From an uncultured Mycoplasmatota bacterium (GTDB lineage: Bacteria > Bacillota_I > Bacilli_A > Izemoplasmatales > Izemoplasmataceae): a DNA stretch of 64,000 nt. The stretch covers positions 992,001 through 1,056,000 of the forward strand of contig CAJXVW010000001.1 of NCBI GenBank assembly GCA_913062645.1. Reading direction: 5' to 3'. The position numbers and the translations under genes are program-made. Below are positions 28,256 to 38,666 of the stretch, piece after piece. The number at the start of each line of letters is the position of its first letter. Within the stretch, counting starts at the first letter, position 1. The notes under the pieces are model-generated. The model was not told the origin of the DNA and made no database searches. It saw nothing but the letters and a program-made list of their open reading frames with translations.

Positions 28256-30106
28256 CTAGTTGATGAGTGCGTCAATCGTTTTTATGATACTCGCGACGTC
28301 GAGTTTTAACTCGGCGAGAAGTTCGGATTTTCGTCCATGGGACACGTAGCGATCGGGGATTCCCATCGTCGTGATGCGGTTCGTCGGGTGTCCCGCGGCG
28401 ACCAGATATTCCAGCACGCTGCTGGCGAACCCGCCGAGCGCCGCCGATTCTTCGTAGAGAATGATCGGTACGTCACGGGCGATCAGTTCGTCGATTCGCA
28501 CGGTGTCTAGAGGTTTGATGAACTTGGCGTTGACGACCGCGACCGATCGATTCGATCGATCCAACTCGGCGATGACACCATCCAGGATGCTGCCGAAGGA
28601 GACGAACACGGCGTCCGTGCCCTCGCGCAGGATGTCCCAGCCCGGTGTGGCGATGTCGGTGGGAATCGGCGCATCGGGATCAAACGGCACCCTTCCCCGT
28701 TCATAGCGCAGGACGAACGGGCCGTCCTGGGCGGTGAACGCATAATTGAGAAGACCGAACGCCTCTTCTGGCGTATGCGGATGCGCGATCGTCAGGTTCG
28801 GCACATGCCGCAACAGCGGAATGTCGAAGACCCCTTGGTGGGTTTCCCCGTCGGCGCCGACGAGGCCGGCACGGTCGAGTCCGAACACGACCTTGAGATT
28901 TTGGCGGGCGACGTCGTGATTGACTTGATCGTAGGCCCGTTGAATGAATGTTGAATAAATTGGACAGAATACGTCGACGCCGCTGACGGCCAGTCCGGCG
29001 GACATCGTCACGGCCATCTGCTCGGCGATGCCGACGTCGTAAATGCGGTGGGGATAGGTCTGCTGGAAGCGAATCAGTCCGCCACCGTTGATCATCGCCG
29101 GAACGACGATTGCGAACTTGTCCTGACGCGCGGCGTAATCGATCATGTAGGAGCCGATGATTTCGCTCCACGATGTCATCGTCTTGTCTTTGGGGGCGGC
29201 CGAACCGGTGTCGACATCAAACGGAGCGACGCCGTGCCAGAGCCCCAGGTTGTCGCTTTCGCTGTGCTTGTAGCCCTTGCCTTTTTCGGTCAGGACGTGG
29301 ATGACGCACGGGCGATTGGCTTTTTTGGCCAGCTTCAGATATTTGATCAGTTCCTTGATGTCGTGGCCGTTGATCGGGCCGTAATACGAAAATCCGAGAT
29401 CGTCGAAAATCGTGTTGTTGGTGAGAAAGCCCTTGACGCCGCGTTCGACCTTGCTGGTCAGCCGGCGCATGAACTTGGGCATCAGTTTCATCGTTTTGCT
29501 CTTGACCTTGCGGTACGTCGACTTGCCGCGGATCTCATTGAGGATGCTTGACAGATAGCCGATGTTTTCGCTGATCGACATCTCGTTGTCGTTGAGCACG
29601 ATGATCGGTTGATGATCGCTGTAGTTGCCAAGGAAGTTGAGCGCTTCGAATGCCATCCCGCCGGTCATTGCGCCATCGCCGATGATCGGCACGACTTTGT
29701 GCGAGTTGCCGACATACTGCTTGGCGAACTCGATCCCCGCGGCGGCGGCGATCGAAGTCGAACTGTGGCCGGCTTCAAAAATGTCATGTTCGCTTTCGCT
29801 ACGTTTCAGATAGCCGGACAGGCCCTTGTACTGACGCAGGGTTCCGAAGTCCTTGGCGCGGCCGGTCAGAATCTTGTGGGTATAGGACTGGTGACCGACG
29901 TCGAAGATCAGTTTGTCGCGCGGGCTGTCGAACACGGTATGCAAGGCGACGGTCAGTTCGACGGCCCCCAGGTTCGACGAAAAGTGGCCACCGGTACGGG
30001 CCACGTTGTCAATCAAAAACGCTCGAATCTCCGTGCAGAGCTGTTCGAGTTCCTTGACGGAAAGGTCCTTCAAAAAGGACGGATCGGTGATGTTCAAGAG
30101 GTCCAT
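28256..30106 (-). CDS. dxs: 1-deoxy-D-xylulose-5-phosphate synthase
   Basis: GGHFSSNLGAVELTVALH, GDGAMTGGMAFEALN, YDVGIAEQ, DRAGLVGADGETHQG. Confidence 0.96.
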   Translation of the reverse strand: MDLLNITDPSFLKDLSVKELEQLCTEIRAFLIDNVARTGGHFSSNLGAVELTVALHTVFDSPRDKLIFDVGHQSYTHKILTGRAKDFGTLRQYKGLSGYLKRSESEHDIFEAGHSSTSIAAAAGIEFAKQYVGNSHKVVPIIGDGAMTGGMAFEALNFLGNYSDHQPIIVLNDNEMSISENIGYLSSILNEIRGKSTYRKVKSKTMKLMPKFMRRLTSKVERGVKGFLTNNTIFDDLGFSYYGPINGHDIKELIKYLKLAKKANRPCVIHVLTEKGKGYKHSESDNLGLWHGVAPFDVDTGSAAPKDKTMTSWSEIIGSYMIDYAARQDKFAIVVPAMINGGGLIRFQQTYPHRIYDVGIAEQMAVTMSAGLAVSGVDVFCPIYSTFIQRAYDQVNHDVARQNLKVVFGLDRAGLVGADGETHQGVFDIPLLRHVPNLTIAHPHTPEEAFGLLNYAFTAQDGPFVLRYERGRVPFDPDAPIPTDIATPGWDILREGTDAVFVSFGSILDGVIAELDRSNRSVAVVNAKFIKPLDTVRIDELIARDVPIILYEESAALGGFASSVLEYLVAAGHPTNRITTMGIPDRYVSHGRKSELLAELKLDVASIIKTIDALIN

Positions 30107-30118
30107 GCGGGTTCCTCC

Positions 30119-30331
30119 TTATTCGTCGAAGTCGGTCAGTTCGTCGTCCTTCATCATCTTGACGATGACCTTTTCGGCATTGTCGAGCAAATCGTGACAA
30201 TGTTTGGACAACTTCATCCCCTCGTTGTATTTGTCGACGGCATCCTTGAGATCGATGTCGCCCTGTTCCAGTTCCTTGACCAGCGTTTCGAGTTCGTTCA
30301 GCGCTTGTTCAAATGTTTTGTCACTCATCAT
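30119..30331 (-). CDS. xseB: Exodeoxyribonuclease VII small subunit
   Basis: SDKTFEQALNELETLVKELEQGDIDLKDAVDKYNEGMKL. Confidence 0.93.
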   Translation of the reverse strand: MMSDKTFEQALNELETLVKELEQGDIDLKDAVDKYNEGMKLSKHCHDLLDNAEKVIVKMMKDDELTDFDE

Positions 30332-31607
30332 TATCTTCCTTCCTGATGGCGTCGGCGGTCGCTTCAATCTGGCCGTCGGCCAGGCTGACGGTGAAACGAT
30401 CGCCCACGGTGAGCGCATCGACGGTCTTGATGATGACGCCGTCCTTGCGCGTCACACTGTATCCTTTGTTCATGATCGAGAGCGGATTGGTCCACTCCAG
30501 CTGATTGATGTGAAGTATGAATTCGTTGCGTTTGGCGTCGACGATGCGTCGCATCCGTTCGTGGAGCTGTCGCGTCGTCGCGCGCAGTTGGTCGCGGGAG
30601 CGCTGCAGGCGGATCCCCGGATGCAGCATGCGCAGTTTCTCCTGCGCATGGTCGAGCGCGCGGATCTTGCCTTCGAGCAGGCGCAGCGGGTCGCGCAGCG
30701 CATAGTGACTGCGCAGGGTGGCGAGCCGCTCCTGCTTGCGCTGGAGCAGTCGGGTCAGGGCATGTTTGGCGCGTTCGCCCCGTTGCACGAGTTCGCTTCT
30801 CAGATCAATCTGATCGCGCACGGCGATTTCAGCGGCGCCCGACGGTGTCGGGGCTCGTTTGTCGGCGACGAAGTCACTGATCGTGTAGTCGGTCTCATGC
30901 CCGACGGCCGAGATGATCGGGATTGTCGAAGCGAAGATCGCCCGTGCCACGACTTCTTCGTTGAACGGCCACAAGTCTTCGATGCTGCCGCCGCCGCGAC
31001 CGAGAATGATGACGTCGACGAGACCGTCGCGATTGACTTGTCTCAGGTTCTCGACGATGTTGTCCTTGGCGTACTCGCCTTGCACCAGGGTCGGATAGAC
31101 GATGATCCGGGCGAGCGGGTAACGTCGGTTGATGATGTGGATGATGTCGCGCACCGCCGCGCCGGTCGGGCTGGTGAGGACCGCGATCGCTTTGGGGTAG
31201 GCGGGTATCGGTTGTTTGTGACGATCGTCGAAGAGTCCTTCTTCGGCGAGTTTTTTCTTGAGTTGTTCGTAGGCGAGATACAGATTGCCGAGTCCTTCCT
31301 CGGTCATCTTGTTGACGTAGATCTGGTAGTTGCCGCTGGCTTCGTAGACCGACACGTTGCCTTCGACGAGCACGCTCATCCCATCCTCGGGACGGAATGG
31401 TACCTTGCTGGCGCTGGAGGCGAACATGATCGCGCTGATCTGCGTCTTGTCGTCCTTGAGCGTGAAGTAGAAATGCCCGCGGCTGTGGTGTTTGAAGTTG
31501 GAGATTTCCCCTTTGAGAAGCACCTTCTTGAGGTGGCTGTCATAATCGAACTTGGCCTTGATGTACTTGGTCAGGGCCGTGACCGTCAGATAACGCGGTT
31601 CGTCCAT
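30321..31607 (-). CDS. xseA: Exodeoxyribonuclease VII large subunit
   Basis: OB-fold N-terminus VLLKGEISNFKHHSRGHFYFTLKD, LTSPTGAAVRDI, GRGGGSIEDLWPFN. Confidence 0.96.
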   Translation of the reverse strand: MDEPRYLTVTALTKYIKAKFDYDSHLKKVLLKGEISNFKHHSRGHFYFTLKDDKTQISAIMFASSASKVPFRPEDGMSVLVEGNVSVYEASGNYQIYVNKMTEEGLGNLYLAYEQLKKKLAEEGLFDDRHKQPIPAYPKAIAVLTSPTGAAVRDIIHIINRRYPLARIIVYPTLVQGEYAKDNIVENLRQVNRDGLVDVIILGRGGGSIEDLWPFNEEVVARAIFASTIPIISAVGHETDYTISDFVADKRAPTPSGAAEIAVRDQIDLRSELVQRGERAKHALTRLLQRKQERLATLRSHYALRDPLRLLEGKIRALDHAQEKLRMLHPGIRLQRSRDQLRATTRQLHERMRRIVDAKRNEFILHINQLEWTNPLSIMNKGYSVTRKDGVIIKTVDALTVGDRFTVSLADGQIEATADAIRKEDNDE

Positions 31608-32008
31608 CAGGATCCCTGCCTGCCGAGGTCGGCGCGGATGTTCTCGAGGACCCGGTTCGTGAATCCGACCATCTTGTCATCGCCCTCGTCGGTGTACTTG
31701 CGGGTGATGTTGAGCGCTTCGTTGATGACGATTTCATACGGCACATCGGTCAGCCACAGCTCGTAGGTCGCGTGGCGGATGATCGCCCGGTCGACGTAAC
31801 TGAGCCGGTTCAGCTTCCAGTTTTTCAAGTTGCGGACGATGATCTCGTCGATGGCGTCTTTGTGCTCGGCGATCGCCTTCAGGGTGTCTTCGACATAGGC
31901 GTAGTGCGTCTCAAAAAACGTCCAGTCGTCGTGGATGTCCATCTGGTAGAGTTGCTTGACGATCTCTTCGCGCTGCTGGCGTCTCGTCAGTGGTTTCGTT
32001 TCGCTCAT
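31607..32008 (-). CDS. nusB: Transcription antitermination factor NusB
   Basis: NusB fold: RAIIRHATYELWLTDVPYEIVINEALNITRKYTDEGDDKMVGFTNRVLENI. Confidence 0.93.
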   Translation of the reverse strand: MSETKPLTRRQQREEIVKQLYQMDIHDDWTFFETHYAYVEDTLKAIAEHKDAIDEIIVRNLKNWKLNRLSYVDRAIIRHATYELWLTDVPYEIVINEALNITRKYTDEGDDKMVGFTNRVLENIRADLGRQGS

Positions 32009-32120
32009 GTCGCACCTCGCGTATGTAGTAAATACTTACATTAAATATACCATATGTGACGGCAAATGAAAAGACCAACAGATAGTTATTTTGTGGAGAA
32101 ACTTTCTCCTGTTTGAAACA

Positions 32121-32157
32121 AAAAAAATCAAAACCGGGATGCGGTTTTGATTTTTTG
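32121..32157 (-). terminator. Intrinsic terminator of the pot operon
   Basis: AAAATCAAAACCGGGATGCGGTTTTGATTTT. Confidence 0.85.
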
Positions 32158-32160
32158 CTC

Positions 32161-33219
32161 TTAGTTGCCTTTGGCGGCGTCCAGCAGTTCGTTGAGACGC
32201 GTGAAGCGGTCGTCGCTGATGAACTCGTAGACGACGCGGCTTGCGCCCGTCGGGTAGGGGTCGTAGTTGTCGTAGTCATAGCCGTATTCATCGCTGACCA
32301 GAAGGTCGTAAACTTCCGTCAATACCGGTGCGTAGCCGACCCAGTCGGCGTTCTGCGCGGAGACGTCCTCGTTGAGGAAGAAGTTGATGAAATCATGGGC
32401 GAGGTCGGTGTTTTCGCTGGTCGTCGGAATGACGAATCCGTCGACCCAGACGTTGGTCGTCTCGGGGACGAAATAAGCGAATTCGATGGTTTCCTCGTCT
32501 TCTTCGGCGACGTAGAGTTCATCGAAGTAGTCGCCGCTGTATACCAAAGCCATGTCAAGGTTGCCGCTGTGGACGAGACCTTTGAGGTTGTCCTCGCCGA
32601 ACAGCTCGAAGTTGGCGGTGGCGAGCGCCGTTTCGGCTTCGTTCAGCTCGGTTTCGTCGTCGGTGTTGACGTCGTAGCCGAGGTACAGAAGCGCGGCGGC
32701 GGCCGCGTCACGGGCGGAGTCGTACATGCCGATCCGATAGGTCGTGTCGGGATCGAACAGCACGTCCCAACCGGTCAGGTCGGCTTCATCCACCGTGGTG
32801 GTGTTGTACATGATGCCGATGGTGCCCCAGAAATATGGGACAAAGTACGGATCAAAGCCCTTGCCTGCGGTGAGGTTTGCCACTTCCGGCTTGATCGAGA
32901 CATCGTCGAATCCCGTTAACAGGTCGTAGTCGATCTCGTTCAAGAGTCCTTGCTGGCGCAGTTTGTCTATCATGTAGTCGCTGGGGAAGGCGATGTCGTA
33001 TTTGGTCGTGCCGGATTTGATCTTGACTTCCATTTCCTCATTGCTTCCCACTTCGTCGTAAACGACGTTCACATCATACTCGTCCTCGAATTGCTCGACG
33101 AGTTCCGGGTCCATGTATTCTCCCCAGTTCAGCACGTAGAGCGTTTCTTTGTCGCCCCCGCATGCACTCAGGGTGAGAATCAGGATGAACATTGCTGTTA
33201 GCAATACTGTTTTTTTCAC
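32161..33219 (-). CDS. potD: Spermidine/putrescine ABC transporter substrate-binding protein
   Basis: Lipobox LILTLSACGG; LYVLNWGEYMDPELVEQFEDEY; overlaps potC by 4 bp. Confidence 0.93.
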   Translation of the reverse strand: MKKTVLLTAMFILILTLSACGGDKETLYVLNWGEYMDPELVEQFEDEYDVNVVYDEVGSNEEMEVKIKSGTTKYDIAFPSDYMIDKLRQQGLLNEIDYDLLTGFDDVSIKPEVANLTAGKGFDPYFVPYFWGTIGIMYNTTTVDEADLTGWDVLFDPDTTYRIGMYDSARDAAAAALLYLGYDVNTDDETELNEAETALATANFELFGEDNLKGLVHSGNLDMALVYSGDYFDELYVAEEDEETIEFAYFVPETTNVWVDGFVIPTTSENTDLAHDFINFFLNEDVSAQNADWVGYAPVLTEVYDLLVSDEYGYDYDNYDPYPTGASRVVYEFISDDRFTRLNELLDAAKGN

Positions 33220-34016
33220 TTCTCACTTCTCCTTTTCACTCGAATGATGTTGTTCACGTTGATATATCCCAGAACACCGATCGTCAGGAACACGACCAAT
33301 GTGTTGTAGGCGTAGACGGCCGGACTGAAGGTCCGACGACCAAGCCGCGAATAGATCCAGATGCTGACGTTCTGGAATCCGTTGCCGGTCGTGAAGTAAC
33401 TGATCACGAAGTCGTCGATCGACATCGTGAAGGCGATCAAGGCACCGGCGATGATGGCGGTCTTGATCGATGGAATGATGACTTTGACCACTCCCTCGAA
33501 ATAGTTGCACCCGAGATCGAGTGCGGCGTCCATCAGATTGGGGTCCAGCTCCTTGAGTTTGGGCAGGACCGTGAGGACCACGAAGGGGATCGAGAAAAAG
33601 ATGTGGGCGAGCAGCATCGTCGGCATGCCGAACGAGATCGGCAACAGACTGAACACCAGCATCAGACTCAGACCGGTGACGATGTCGGGGTTGATGACGG
33701 GAACGTTGTTGAGGATCATGAAACGGATCCGATAAGTCTTCGTCAGACTGTTGATGCCGATGGCGGTCAACGTACCGACAACGGTCGCCACAGCGGTCGA
33801 GATGACGGCCACCAGGAGTGTGTTGAAGATCGCTGTCAGAAGTCGTTCATTCAGGAAGATTTCCTTGTACCAGACAAACGAGAATTCGGTGAACGTCTGA
33901 CCGCTCGGGGATGCGTTGACGCTGAGCAACACGATCACGAAGATCGGGAAATAGATGATGAAGTAACTGAATGCGGTCACCATTATAAATGGCGCTTTCT
34001 TCAAACGGTCAATCAT
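33216..34016 (-). CDS. potC: Spermidine/putrescine ABC transporter permease
   Basis: Multi-TM permease with an EAA-like loop (MDAALDLGCNYFEGVVKVIIPSI). Confidence 0.92.
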   Translation of the reverse strand: MIDRLKKAPFIMVTAFSYFIIYFPIFVIVLLSVNASPSGQTFTEFSFVWYKEIFLNERLLTAIFNTLLVAVISTAVATVVGTLTAIGINSLTKTYRIRFMILNNVPVINPDIVTGLSLMLVFSLLPISFGMPTMLLAHIFFSIPFVVLTVLPKLKELDPNLMDAALDLGCNYFEGVVKVIIPSIKTAIIAGALIAFTMSIDDFVISYFTTGNGFQNVSIWIYSRLGRRTFSPAVYAYNTLVVFLTIGVLGYINVNNIIRVKRRSEK

Positions 34017-34828
34017 ATCAGCGTCTCCCCTTCCTTGTCGAAGCGAAGGATCGCGATGAACATGAAGACAATCACGACCATCAGGAGAATGCTGATCAGA
34101 CTACCGGCGTTGATGTTGTTGGTCTTGAGGAAGTAATCCTCGATCACGTTGCCGATCAGTTGAATCTTGCCGGCGCCCAACCGCTCGGGCAGGGCGAACG
34201 CCGTCATCGCCGGCAACAAGGTCATGATGGTACCACTGACCACTCCCGAAATACTGAGCGGGAATATGACCTTGTAGAAGGTTTGGAAATCGTTGGCGCC
34301 AAGATCCTTGGCGGCATCGACGAGACTCCGGTCCATCTTTTCCAGCACGCTGTAAATCGGCAGCACCATGAACGGCAGGTACATCGACACCATGCCGATC
34401 AATATCGCATAGTCGGTGCCGATCAAATCGAAACTGATGCCGAACATGTTGAGAATCGAAATCGGGAAGAACAATTTTTCCCAGGCGATGATGCGCAGCA
34501 ACATGTTGCTCCAGATCGGGATGATCAGAAGCGTCACGTAGAAGGTTTTGAAGCGGGTCTTGAGACTAGCCAGATAATAGGCCACCGGGTACCCGATCAG
34601 AAAGCTGAAGAACGTCGCCAAAAAGCTGTAATAAATGCTGTTTCGGACCGCGTTGGTGACCTTCGGCTTGCCGAGAAACTCGATCCACTCGAACGTCAGT
34701 CGGAACGGTCCGGCGTTGAACACGTCGAGGTCGCTGACGGACAGCAACAGCACCAGCAAGGTCGGGACGAACACCAACAGGACCATCCATACCAGGTATG
34801 GATAGGACAGCTTACGAAGATGCTTCAT
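34013..34828 (-). CDS. potB: Spermidine/putrescine ABC transporter permease
   Basis: Multi-[28 protein letters not shown]-like loop. Confidence 0.92.
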   Translation of the reverse strand: MKHLRKLSYPYLVWMVLLVFVPTLLVLLLSVSDLDVFNAGPFRLTFEWIEFLGKPKVTNAVRNSIYYSFLATFFSFLIGYPVAYYLASLKTRFKTFYVTLLIIPIWSNMLLRIIAWEKLFFPISILNMFGISFDLIGTDYAILIGMVSMYLPFMVLPIYSVLEKMDRSLVDAAKDLGANDFQTFYKVIFPLSISGVVSGTIMTLLPAMTAFALPERLGAGKIQLIGNVIEDYFLKTNNINAGSLISILLMVVIVFMFIAILRFDKEGETLI

Positions 34829-35864
34829 CGGTACGTTTCATCACGTGAATCTCATCGGGATCGAAATTCAGTGACACCTCGTCTCCCACGTTGACGGGAT
34901 CGGTGGAGTGAATGATGTATTCGCGGCCGTTCACCAACACGATGATCTCATAGTGAACGCCTTTGAAGATGATGTCGTCGACGACGCCGTTGATCCGGTC
35001 GTCGGCCGGTGCGGCGAGGACGATGTCCTCGGGTCGGATGACGATGTCGATCGGTTCGTTTTTCGCAAAGCCTTTGTCGACGCAGGTGAAGTCAAGACCT
35101 TCGAAATGGACGAGATAGTCCTCCTTCATCACGCCTTCGACGATGTTCGATTCCCCGATGAAACTCGCCGTGAAGCGGTTCTTCGGCTCATTGTAGATGT
35201 CTTCGGGACGACCGATCTGCTGGATCACGCCATCTTTCATGACGACGACGGTGTCCGACATCGTCAGCGCTTCTTCCTGGTCGTGGGTGACGAAGATGAA
35301 GCTGATGCCGAGCGATTCCTGCATCTCCTTCAGTTCGTACTGCATGTCCTGACGCAGTTTCAAATCGAGGCTGCCGAGCGGTTCGTCCAGAAGCAACAGT
35401 TTCGGCTCGTTGACGATCGCACGGGCGATCGCCACCCGTTGTTGCTGGCCGCCCGACATCTTGCTGACGGGACGTTGTTCGTACCCTTCCAGTTTGACGA
35501 GACGCAGCGCGTTCTTTACTTTGGTGTCGATCGTGTCCTTGTCGAGTTTCTTGATGCGGAGACCGAAAGCGACGTTATCGAACACGTTGAGATGGGGAAA
35601 CAGCGCATAGTTTTGGAATACGGTGTTGATCTCGCGCTGATAGGCCGGGGTGTCTTTCATGTCCTGGCCGTCGAAGATGACCTGGCCGTCATCGTGGGTT
35701 TCAAACCCACCGATGATGCGGAGCAAGGTCGTCTTCCCGCAGCCGGACGGACCGAGCAGGGTGAGAAACTCGTTTTCCTTGATGTACAGTGACAAATTAT
35801 GGATGACTTCGGTGTCATCGTAGGATTTCTTGATGTTCTTGAGTTCGACCAATACTTTGTCCAT
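34812..35864 (-). CDS. potA: Spermidine/putrescine ABC transporter ATP-binding protein
   Basis: [44 protein letters not shown]-terminal TOBE-like domain. Confidence 0.95.
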   Translation of the reverse strand: MDKVLVELKNIKKSYDDTEVIHNLSLYIKENEFLTLLGPSGCGKTTLLRIIGGFETHDDGQVIFDGQDMKDTPAYQREINTVFQNYALFPHLNVFDNVAFGLRIKKLDKDTIDTKVKNALRLVKLEGYEQRPVSKMSGGQQQRVAIARAIVNEPKLLLLDEPLGSLDLKLRQDMQYELKEMQESLGISFIFVTHDQEEALTMSDTVVVMKDGVIQQIGRPEDIYNEPKNRFTASFIGESNIVEGVMKEDYLVHFEGLDFTCVDKGFAKNEPIDIVIRPEDIVLAAPADDRINGVVDDIIFKGVHYEIIVLVNGREYIIHSTDPVNVGDEVSLNFDPDEIHVMKRTDEASS

Positions 35865-35963
35865 GGCAATCACCACCCGGTTTTAGGATATAAAAAAGAC
35901 AAAACAAACCCCTTCGAACTACGTGTTTTCTTCATTGGAAGAGCAAATAAGTTTTGCACTTAA

Positions 35964-35991
35964 ATTATATATTATTTTGACGATTAGTCAA
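35964..35991 (-). promoter_or_regulatory. Promoter of the pot operon
   Basis: Minus strand TTGACT (35991-35986), 16 bp, TATAAT (35969-35964). Confidence 0.6.
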
Positions 35992-36011
35992 TTAAAATAT
36001 GTCAAATCAAA

Positions 36012-36041
36012 TGAAAAAGACGACATTCCTGTCGTCTTTCA
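36012..36041 (-). terminator. Intrinsic terminator
   Basis: AAAAAGACGACATTCCTGTCGTCTTTC. Confidence 0.75.
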
Positions 36042-36809
36042 TGCAAACAGATAGGTGAGGATGTCGACGAAGCGCTTCTGCCAGTCCCGTTCGTGGTGCT
36101 TGCCACCCTCGATGACTTCAAAGCGGAGATGGCTCTCGTCGAGTTTGGTCTTGACGATGTCGAACATCTCGCGATTGGTCCGCAGATAGTCGTCGTTCTC
36201 CATGTCGACCGACGATTCGTTGGTGCCGAAATCCATGTACAGGCGGCGCACGCCGTGAAAGTCGCTCGCTTTCGTCAGTTCTTTCATCTTGTCGTAAAAT
36301 CCGTAGAAGAATGCATTGGACAGACAGCCGAACCGACTGAACACATGGTTGTATTTGAGGGCGGCGTAAAACGAGTTGACGCCACCGAAACTCGACCCCA
36401 TGATGCCGGTGTTCTTGCGATTCTTGAACGTCCGGAACCGCAAATCGATGTATGGTTTGACGGTCGTCGTGATGAAATCGAGATACAAGTCGGCCTGCCC
36501 GCCACCCTTGTTGTTCAGCGTGTTGAACTTGAACTCCCACGGAATCAGTTCGTTGGCGCGCTTGGTGCCGCCGTTTTCGATCCCCACGAGAATCACCTTG
36601 GGGGCGTCGGAGCCGTCCAACTCATCGAGAATCCGCCAGCTGCGCTTGTGGTGGGCGGTCATGTCGTCGAACAGATTCTGACCGTCGTGCAGATACAGCA
36701 CCGGATAGTGTTCGTCGCTCTCATGGTAGCCTTCGGGCAGTGCGACAAAGATTCGTTTGGTGACCTTCAGTTGCGGTGATTCCATGAACAGTACCAGATA
36801 TTCCTTCAT
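36039..36809 (-). CDS. Alpha/beta hydrolase, putative esterase
   Basis: YPVLYLHDGQNLFDD, GSSFGGVNSFYAAL; esterase D/enterochelin esterase-like. Confidence 0.88.
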   Translation of the reverse strand: MKEYLVLFMESPQLKVTKRIFVALPEGYHESDEHYPVLYLHDGQNLFDDMTAHHKRSWRILDELDGSDAPKVILVGIENGGTKRANELIPWEFKFNTLNNKGGGQADLYLDFITTTVKPYIDLRFRTFKNRKNTGIMGSSFGGVNSFYAALKYNHVFSRFGCLSNAFFYGFYDKMKELTKASDFHGVRRLYMDFGTNESSVDMENDDYLRTNREMFDIVKTKLDESHLRFEVIEGGKHHERDWQKRFVDILTYLFA

Positions 36810-38497
36810 GCATCTTGCTCCTTCGTTTTGACGTAGACCATCGCATCATACGGTGCCAGGGTCAGGGTCGGGGCCAGTTTGTCCCCGCAGTTCGATAATA
36901 CCATTTCAAATCCATCCAGGTCAAGCGCCAGTCGCACATCGATCGCCTTGTTGCGGAAATTGGCGACGACGAGGATCGTTCCTTGCGCGGTGTCGTTGGT
37001 GTACATGTAGCTGTCGTCGTCCGCAAGATCGATGAACGCGAGCGTACCGCCGGCCACCTGCCACTGCTTGCGCAATTGGAACACGCGCTTGTAATGGCGG
37101 TAAATCGAATCGGGATCGTCCTGTTGCGCGGCGAGATTGATCGTGCGATAATTGCCGACGACGTTCATCCACGGCGTCGCCGTCGTGAATCCCGCCTGCG
37201 GACCATCGTTCCACTGGAACGGACTGCGGGCATTGTCGCGGGCCCGGTCGCGCAGCGCCTGCATCGCCATGTCGTGGGTCGCGCCGCGACTCATGAAGTT
37301 CTCGTATTCGGTGAACACTTCGACGTCGCGGAAGTCGTCGAGCCGTTGGTAGTCGACGTTCGTCATACCGATTTCCTCGCCCTGGTAGACGATCGCCGTT
37401 CCCGGCATGAAATACAGCGTATACAGCAGCATCTTGGCGCTCTTGACGCGGTATTCCGTGTCGTTGCCGTAATGCGAGAGGATCCGCGGTTGATCGTGGT
37501 TGTGCCAGTAGATCAGATTCTGGCCGATGCCGCGCAGCATCTTGTCAAAGTGAAAAAAGCTCTCCTTGACGGCCTTGACGTTGAGCCGTCCCTTGGCCCA
37601 TTTGCCGGTCGTGATCTGGTTGTCCCAGTCGCAATCCTGCCAGCAATGGCCGAAATGGATCAGCATGTCGAACTCATTGTGGTCGTAGCCGACGTATTTT
37701 TCCGCTTCTTCCTTGGACGCTCCGCCGGCTTCGCCCATCGCCATCACGCCGTTGGGTTGGAACAGCTCGCGGCCCCACTCTTCGAGGTACTCGTGATGTT
37801 TGGGCAGACTGGAGAAATGGTGGTAGCCCGGATAGTCGTCGGGGAAGTCCCAGTTCTTTTCCAGATGGTTCGATGCGTCGATGCGGAAGCCGTCGACGCC
37901 GAGGTCGATCAGCCATTTGGTGATCGCCTTGAGATCGGTTTTCATGTTCTCGTTGCGCCAGTTGAGATCGGGCATCTTCTTGCTGAAGATGTGCAAATAG
38001 TATTCGTCGGTCGGTTCGTTGTAATCCCAGACGCCGCCACCGAACCAGCTGAGCCAGCGCGTCGGTTTCATGCGATTGCCTTCGGCATCGTACTTGGGCG
38101 GCTGCCAGATGTAGTAGTCATGGTACTTGGCGTGGTCGGGGTGGGTCGGATCCTTGGCCGCCTGAAACCACGGATGCTCGTCCGACGTGTGGTTCAGAAT
38201 CAGATCGAAGATGACCTTGATGCCGTGTCCGTGGGCGGTATCAATGAACTCCCGGACGTCGTCCAGCGTGCCGTAGTCTTCGCTGACCTGGTAGTAATCC
38301 GACACATCGTAGCCGTTGTCGTCCATCGGGCTCTTGTAGTGGGGACTGACCCATACGGCGTCGACCCCGAGGTCGACGAAATGGTCGATCTTGTCGATCA
38401 ACCCGCGAAAATCACCGATGCCATCGCCGTTGCCGTCTTTGAAACTGCGGATGTAACATTGGTAGATCACCGCATCCTGCCACCACGCTTGGTTCAT
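36806..38497 (-). CDS. GH13 alpha-glucosidase (oligo-1,6-glucosidase-like)
   Basis: WWQDAVIYQCYIRSFKDGNGDGIGDFRG, DLILNHTSDEHPWF, GFRIDAS, QGEEIGMTN. Confidence 0.94.
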   Translation of the reverse strand: MNQAWWQDAVIYQCYIRSFKDGNGDGIGDFRGLIDKIDHFVDLGVDAVWVSPHYKSPMDDNGYDVSDYYQVSEDYGTLDDVREFIDTAHGHGIKVIFDLILNHTSDEHPWFQAAKDPTHPDHAKYHDYYIWQPPKYDAEGNRMKPTRWLSWFGGGVWDYNEPTDEYYLHIFSKKMPDLNWRNENMKTDLKAITKWLIDLGVDGFRIDASNHLEKNWDFPDDYPGYHHFSSLPKHHEYLEEWGRELFQPNGVMAMGEAGGASKEEAEKYVGYDHNEFDMLIHFGHCWQDCDWDNQITTGKWAKGRLNVKAVKESFFHFDKMLRGIGQNLIYWHNHDQPRILSHYGNDTEYRVKSAKMLLYTLYFMPGTAIVYQGEEIGMTNVDYQRLDDFRDVEVFTEYENFMSRGATHDMAMQALRDRARDNARSPFQWNDGPQAGFTTATPWMNVVGNYRTINLAAQQDDPDSIYRHYKRVFQLRKQWQVAGGTLAFIDLADDDSYMYTNDTAQGTILVVANFRNKAIDVRLALDLDGFEMVLSNCGDKLAPTLTLAPYDAMVYVKTKEQDA

Positions 38498-38571
38498 GTC
38501 GTCACTTCCTTTTGTCCGGGACTTGTCACTTTGATTATACTACAAAAATCCAACTTGTGTGGAGCGAACAT

Positions 38572-38605
38572 AAAAAAGGAACCGCTCCCACAGAATCGGG
38601 AGCGG
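38572..38605 (-). terminator. Intrinsic terminator
   Basis: CCGCTCCC...GGGAGCGG with U-tract on the minus strand. Confidence 0.75.
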
Positions 38606-38666
38606 ACTACGCGTTCGTGAATCCTTTCGTCGGGATGCAACGAACGGTTTGCCATGGGCAGTGACG

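Noticed and set aside
36983-38620. 545-aa plus-strand ORF
   Set aside because: Shadow of the GH13 gene, which has all catalytic-site motifs.
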